Below, piece by piece: positions 29,802 to 36,332 of a stretch of 36,332 bases of DNA. Position numbers and translations under genes: made by a program. Under the pieces are notes generated by a model that saw only the letters and a list, made by a program, of their open reading frames with translations, searched no databases and was not told the origin of the DNA. Each line of letters opens with the position of its first letter. Positions within the stretch are counted from its first letter, which is position 1. Origin of the DNA: Chara braunii (lineage: Eukaryota > Streptophyta > Charophyceae > Charales > Characeae); assembly GCA_003427395.1 (NCBI GenBank), contig BFEA01000274.1, positions 1,383,393-1,419,724 on the forward strand, given 5' to 3'.

Positions 29802-32800
29802 GCGTTGGGAGTAAGGCCCAAATCTGACCTCGTTTTTTATTTTCATGCATGTTGAATTCTGTGTGTTGGGAGGGGGGGGGGAGCGTGCAGGAGGGGGCTG
29901 GATTATGGACTGTCCATTTACAGGGTGGGGGATGCATCAGCTGCTGTGTTCCACCTGTGCTGGAGTGCCACGTCAGAGGGAGGACGAAGGAACGCCAAAA
30001 CAGAGGGAGAAAGGAGAAGCGGCATGTCAGAGGAGGAAGAGAGGACGGATGAGCGCCACGTCAGAGGAGTGAGGGAGGAGGGAGAAGGGAGGAAGGAGGG
30101 CGGCGAGGTGATGGAGGGGGCACGAGGAGGGAGGAGCGCCACATAAGAGGAAGGTGGAGGGAGGCGAAGAAAAAGAAGAAGAAAAAGAAGAAGAAAAAGA
30201 AGAGAAACAGAAAGAGAAAAAAACAGAAGAAAGAAGAAGAAGAATAATAAATGAAGGAGAAACTCAGGACTAAATTTTGTATCCTGGATCAGTGCACGCC
30301 GTCGATCGCTGGGGATCGACGACCAAAATCTAAAAAAAACAAAAACCTACAAAACAGGGCGTACTGGACCCCTAAAAAAAATGCGCCGACCGCCAAAATG
30401 GAAGTTGGTACGTTCGGAATAGGGTGACAGCGTGAAAAAAACATTGAACGTTTTTTCTGCCTCGGTGCAATAGACACCCGGGTGCCTGCTTGGGGGGGTC
30501 GCCCGACTGGGCACCCCGGGCGCCATTCCGGGCACGGTGGGGTACCCCGGGCGCCCGAGGTGGAAAGCTAGGTCATAGCAGAATTTAAGTTTATCTTGAG
30601 TTCAAATCTGCTTCAAATTTGATTTGGTATAAATATGGGGAACCTACTTCTCTAAGGGAGATGATGCCCACATTTTTACTAATTCAGGAAGTTAAATAAA
30701 ATTTGACTTTACAGAATTATAGATCATTTTCGGATTTCATATTTAGTCTTGTATAAATTATGCGAAGGCACTTTCCCTACGGAAAGCGCTGCTGAAATTC
30801 CCTGAAATCTAGAGGAGTTATAACATTTTAAGGGCCATTGAGAGCTTGATAGTCCGCTCTCTCGTAGGGGAGATACTTCCAAAATTCCTGACATTTTCAG
30901 ATAAGTATCAGACGTGAGGAAGGATAGTAGGATTATTTTATAATCACTAAAACATAGCTTTGGCGTTGGCCTGTGCTTTGTTGCATATCACTTTTATTCA
31001 GATTGATTCAAGGCTTGATTAGTTTCAAGTTGATCCTACGAGAATCATCTTCTGTTATCAATTGATAACAAGTCGATTTTCAGCTCAACTCTAATTCATT
31101 CTCGCTACTCAACCTAATACCTTAGCCCCTGTGGATTAAAATGTTTTCTTTGAGTTTTTACCCATACTTTTATTAAATAGTCATTTAAAAAAGACTGAGT
31201 GTTTTATTATGGAAAGTTCGCACAAAGGTTGGGGCTTGTGTGGATAAGACAAAGAGGTGTAAGTGCAGAGAGTGGTTGAAGTTAATCCCGTGTAGTGTGT
31301 GTTTGTTAATGTTGAACCTTTGATGTGACTGCAAGTATGTTTTGTGAGTCGAAATCCAGATTTGACATTGCTTGCGATCATATGTATATTTTTGAAGGAG
31401 GTCACATTGTGATTGTGAGAGTGATCGTCTCCTATTTTATAACCCTTTATATTCATGTTGCTTGTGCTCGTGTAACCCATTGAGACCATGCGTATTGATG
31501 AAATAGTTTTGAAGATGAGATGAAAAAAATATCTCTTCCTATCCTTCACTTCTTATAATTTATATAGTTGGACGTTAAGGTCCGTGACAATCGTCAAAGT
31601 CAAACCCCTTGACCTGTTTTCAGACCTTCAATGATGAAGTTTATCTCCATGGCTATAAGGGTAGATTGCCACAACGGGCTGTAACCTGTATACCACCCAC
31701 TCTTCGCAGGGTGCAGAAGAGAGTGTGGTTTTCAACCGCCTTAGCGGTTGTCTAGTGTCGAGAGATTAATCCTTCAAGGCGCATGTCAGCCGACATTTGA
31801 GTGTCGGAAGCAACCCTCAAGACCACTGAAGGGCCTCATGATTATGGGTACTACATAGAACGCCATTACTGCGACTGCTTGCGTATTCATGCGTGATTAG
31901 TCGATATGACTAATGCCTACGTCCTCAGGATATTTATTCAGAGCCTCATGCGCGATACTCGTCTTATCCGTTTAATAAAAATTATGAGTCACGTGTGGAA
32001 AAAAGAACTAGGTGTGATTTACATATGAAGTTCAATTTTAGTGAGATGGTATCACGTGGTTAAATTTGATTGTCCTAGTTGACTGGGGTAGGCTCGAGTT
32101 TGAGAGATCAGCGCCTCGGTCGACGATTCAAGCACAAGTCCGATTCAGGCGTTAACCGCGCGTTCCCCTATGCTACAGCGAACGAGAAACGCCCTCGGTC
32201 GGGTCACCTCTGCGATTGCATACAGAAAACCTTCACATGTGGTTCGGTAGCTCGGGGGGGATATGCCCACCTAAGGGATGGTGACAACTCCCACGGGTGG
32301 AGGTAAGTTGTACCTCGTGTGACCCTATCCTGTCGTAGGGGCTCGCGAGAGGTATGGCTGGCGCACTCGGTTGGAGCGGCAACACTCTTCGATGAAGTCC
32401 TGCAAATCCTGCATGACGCGGCCTGGAGGGTCCCCTATGTGGGACTGATGCGCTTGACACCACGACAGGGAGCCAGCCGAGGAAACACACGTGGAAAAAG
32501 ACAACGATCACAAGCAGCACGACGATGAGGAGCAGTAGAGGCAGCCTGTGCTGCAGATCATCCATGTAAGGGCCGCAGAAAGGGCAACAACGTGTGGTCG
32601 ACCGTCCACCACACAATGGCGTAGAGGCCAACAAAGGCGGGAGTGTACTTGGACGTGCAGCATGTGATGAGAACCAACGAGAACGAAGATCGTGCAAAAA
32701 ACCCTTCCATCGTGGAAGAACGCGCCGCCGCAAAAAAAACATTTGAATTTCCGACCGTTGTCGACGATCTCCTGGCGCAGCATGCCGCATCACACTGGCC

Positions 32801-35800
32801 GGTGACGACCAATTTGTCGGACGGAGGCCTTATGCGGACGGTGACCGTTTGGAGCCGCTAGGGTACCGTCGCGACGGTGGAGGGCTGGGATGTCCATGCT
32901 GCCGTTGGGCGGACCACGTCTGGACCACCCTCAAATCGAAACTCTGCGTCGACACATGCCTTCGCTGCTTCAAACATCACGCTTCCTTGTGCTCCGAGGG
33001 ACCTCGGGAGGTCCCTTGGGGATTAGGGGAATTGGTTGGAGCCACATGGATGCCACAAGGAAATCTCCTTGTGTCGTTTTCACTTTTTTTCCACAAATCA
33101 TCCCCGAGGATAGGTGGAACGAGCACGTCCTTATGGATTTCGGGTCCCCAAGGAGTGTCTAATGACGCCCAAAATTGGACTGTGGGGTACAACCCCTAGT
33201 TCTGGTTTTGAGTATGTTTCTAAGTGGTCAGACTGGGGGCGTGAGATTTTCAAATCGGATCAACCAGAATTAAACCACCTCAAGTGGGTCATGGTGGCCC
33301 GAATACTTGGAGTGTTGTAGCGAAGGGCGTAGGGTATCGCTCCACTACAACACTCTACATGTATTTGGCCGCCTTCTGGACCAGTTGCATTTGCACGAGT
33401 CTAACATTTTGAATGTATCAGGTCAAAAAAACATCCCAATGCATGTAGAGGGTTTTGTAGTGCAGTCATGCCTATACTCACACTAGGGCATTTTCCACTT
33501 AGCTTTTTCACAAACATTGAGATAGAAAAGTACTACCACATAAAACCTTTACAGACTCCACCTACCACTATTATTGATGCTTTCCCATCAGACTCGTCAG
33601 TGCTTCTGGGAACCGAGTGCAAGTGAGACCCTAAAGATGAAATATAGCCATCGGATCATTCCCGATCCGTCATCCCCGATCTATCAATCAGACAACGTGC
33701 ATGCAAGTATGATCGGTTGGTGGTGGCTTGCAGCGGATTTAATAGGGCTCGGGAAGACGAGCATCCCAAGTATCATTCCCTACAGAGCGCGCTAGGATGT
33801 GTGCAAATGCTCCTGATGGGGTACACAATCCTTCTCGCACTTGGGGGCATGAGGATTCCGAGCATTGGTCCAAGGGCACACACTTTGGGTGCACAATTTT
33901 GGGCGTGATGTGCGTGGATCTCAAGAGAAGATCTAAAGACGCTTGCTCATATGATCCCTAAGAACCATTCCAACCAGCGCGCGTTTGCCTGGAGGGAGCA
34001 TCCTTGCAAAGATCGGGCTCCAGAAGGATCCAACATGTGCTTACTGGCGCTCAAGTGCATGCAGGTTGCACACGGGCGCGTGTTAGGCACACACAACCAG
34101 GACCTCGGCACACGGGATCGGAACTCGAGTACGTGCATGATCAAAACTTGGGTGTGCTTAAACAAAGGCGAGTGCAATCGGAAGTCGGGCGCACACAGGT
34201 AAGGCGCAGGCAATCGGAGCTTGGGCACGAGCGACAAGACGCGTGCAGTCGAAACTTGGGCGCGAGCAGCAAGGCGCGGGCAGTAGGAACTTGGGCGCGC
34301 ACAACAACACGCTCGCAGTTGGAACTTGGGCGTGCACAATCGGAGCTTGGGCGCGAGCAAGCGAGGCTCGCGCAGTCAAAACTTGGGCGCCCACAATCGG
34401 AGTTTGGGCGCACGCAGGTAGGCACGCTCATACTTGACCAGCGAGAAGGTGGAGAAAGGAAAAGCAGAGAGAGGGGGAGAAAAGCAGAAGAGTAGAGATG
34501 AGAAGGGCGAAGAGGTAGTGAAAGAGAAAACAAAGGGAAGGAGGCAGGAAAAATGGCAGCGGGAGGACCACGTCCTAAGGAGGGGGAGCTCGAGACGCCG
34601 CACCTCCCCAAAGTAGTCCGCTTCTTCCCTTCCTTACCTCTCTTTTGTTCAGCTTTCCCATCCTCTCACTTGCTCCAACATTGTAGCGCTTGTCCTTGCC
34701 CCCTCTTACTACTCTAGCAACGCTTCAACATTACCACGTGTCTCATGAATGGCACAACCACTCTCTTTTATACTGGAGGTTGGGTGATCGGGCCTAAATG
34801 TTGCAATCCCATGGTTGGGGCCAGTGCTAAAAATAGACCAGGCCTGGAAAAAAATAGAACGTCCCGATCTTGGAATACCGACAACCAGTCCCGTGCTAAA
34901 AATAACATGGGTCTGCGCTAAAAATAGCACATGTTTGCGCAAAAAATAGCACAAACCTGCCTACGCGAAATAGTGTGGGACTGGGATAAACCCAACCTTG
35001 GAACACAAAGGGGCGGCCTTATTCTAAAAATAGACCGCGGGACTGGGACAGACTCGACCTTGGAATACGAGAGGTCGGTCCCGTCCTAAAAATTGTTCAA
35101 AGCCCTCCTAATTATTGTAAGGGGCTAATCCCATGTTCCCTTGACCATTTCGAGTCGTGCCTTTCCCGACAAGGCCATTCGGCCACATCGGTCCGGTCCC
35201 AAGTGATCAACCCTACTTTTCTCACTAACACTTGGTCCGTTTTTAGTGTTGTTTGAACCGGGTCCCACTAATTTGACCCTTGTGGTCACGACGGTTCAGC
35301 GCAAAGGTCGTGATTCGACTTCTATTAGGCTGGACCGTCGTGCTATCATTTACGTTAACTAGGCCCAAGGGAAAACCAAACAACATGTCAACTCTTGTCA
35401 ACCGTAGACTTTGATTGACGCAGATTTGACATAGCACGGAGGCTGACTGCAGCTAGTCAACTTCCGTTGATGCGACGTGTCTGGTCCTGACAGCATACGA
35501 TAAGCGTTGAGGTGTACCGTAAATATCACCACCATACCACCTCAGCACACTTGCCAGATGTAAGCCTCCAATTTATCGATGATGCACATTGCAACACTCA
35601 TATCGTGCTCGCTCGCACGTTCATGCAAGCACGCGCTCCAGCATGCACGTGTCGGTGCACACGCTAGTTGTACTCGCCCCGTGCCTGTGAACACACCAAT
35701 TCCACACATGCAACGCTCACACCATCATGTCGGCCTGCTATGGACCTCGATGGATTAACCTCCCATCTATCATCTTTCTAAACTTTCTTCTATTAGGTCA

Positions 35801-36244
35801 CCCACGTTGAGGTGTACCGTAAATATCACCACCATACCACCTCAGCACACTTGCCAGATGTAAGCCTCCAATTTATTGATGATGCACACTACGACACTCA
35901 CATCGTGCTCGCTCGCACGTTCATGCGAGCACGCGCTCCAGCATGCACGTGTCGGTGCACATGCCAATTGTACTCGCCTCGTGCCTGTGAACACACCAAT
36001 TCCACACACGCAGCGCTCACACCATCATGTTGGCCTGCTATGGACCTCGACAGATTAACCTCCCACACTATCATCTTTCTAAACTTTTTTCTATCAGGTC
36101 ACCCACCTTTTTTTCTTTTTATGAGTATTGTCTCATCAAGGCTCTTATCACGTGTCAATGAAGAGAGTCTACAGTCTAATTGGCCTCTCCTTGAGACGCA
36201 GACCTGGGTGCTGTTTGCAGATGCCACGTGTTCGAGATTGTGGT

Positions 36245-36332
<88 letters not shown>
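29802..36332. other. Artefactual exact second copy of 17362-23892
   Basis: It starts at the base after the adaptor and ends at the last base of the window. That end matches the base where the first copy meets its N gap. All sequence and translated frames I compared are identical. It therefore contains duplicate images of part of the nested GC-rich element (29802-30573), the end of repeat B (to about 32350), the palindrome (31054-31069), the hairpin module (31680-31920), the MITE (33343-33462), the minisatellite (34114-34425), the motif cluster (34780-35100), the 300-bp tandem repeat (35505-36106) and the (CT)n tract (36246-36332). It should be annotated once only. Confidence 0.95.

Noticed and set aside
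29802-36332. A genuine recent segmental duplication of 6.5 kb
   Set aside because: It starts at a synthetic mate-pair adaptor, is apparently identical, and ends exactly at the first copy's contig edge. These point to misassembly.

Overview
The window looks like nuclear DNA of a land plant, from a short-read draft assembly. The evidence is a plant-type PIF/Harbinger transposase pseudogene, fragments homologous to plant 25S rRNA, MITE and foldback elements, long AT-rich repeats, (CT)n/(GA)n microsatellites and two runs of N. I cannot name the species. I find no intact protein-coding gene. Almost all open frames are short, lie in repeats, or are translations of simple sequence.

Layout. Positions 1-1740 hold small repeats: a (CT)n tract, a hairpin between short direct repeats, a MITE fragment and a 264-bp foldback element. 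Positions 2075-3354 hold a broken Harbinger transposase. Positions 3890-7720 (repeat copy A, minus strand) and 15330-19910 (repeat copy B, plus strand) are two diverged members of one long, apparently noncoding repeat family of about 3.7-3.8 kb. Each copy carries an array of short hairpins with a conserved core, a degenerate tandem array with a period near 122 bp, and a 3' module of conserved palindromes and hairpins. Copy B is interrupted by a GC-rich 0.9-kb insertion with inverted ends. Between A and B lie a non-autonomous element with about 260-bp inverted arms (9946-11260), one or two tRNA-derived SINE candidates, two 25S rRNA relics (12560-12697 and 14541-14667), and a (GA)n tract split by a 69-base gap. 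Positions 19911-23805 contain a MITE, a GC-rich minisatellite, a short-motif cluster and a 300-bp tandem duplication. Positions 23806-24474 are (CT)n, a 505-base gap and (GA)n. Positions 24475-29763 contain no gene I can recognise.

The most important result concerns assembly integrity. Positions 29764-29801 are a perfect 38-bp palindrome made of two head-to-head 19-bp Tn5/Nextera mosaic ends, which is the Nextera mate-pair junction adaptor. Everything after it (29802-36332, 6531 bp) appears to be an exact repeat of 17362-23892, offset 12440, and stops at the same base where the first copy meets its N gap. The simplest reading is that an untrimmed mate-pair circularisation junction was assembled as genome. 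It joins the end of a roughly 12.4-kb fragment back to its own start. The last 6.5 kb should not be counted as a real duplication.

The best candidate for new biology is the A/B repeat family. It contains eight or nine successive hairpins whose loop core is conserved while the stem arms change and still pair. This suggests selection on, or mechanistic maintenance of, a structured RNA or DNA element inside a long noncoding transposon or LTR.
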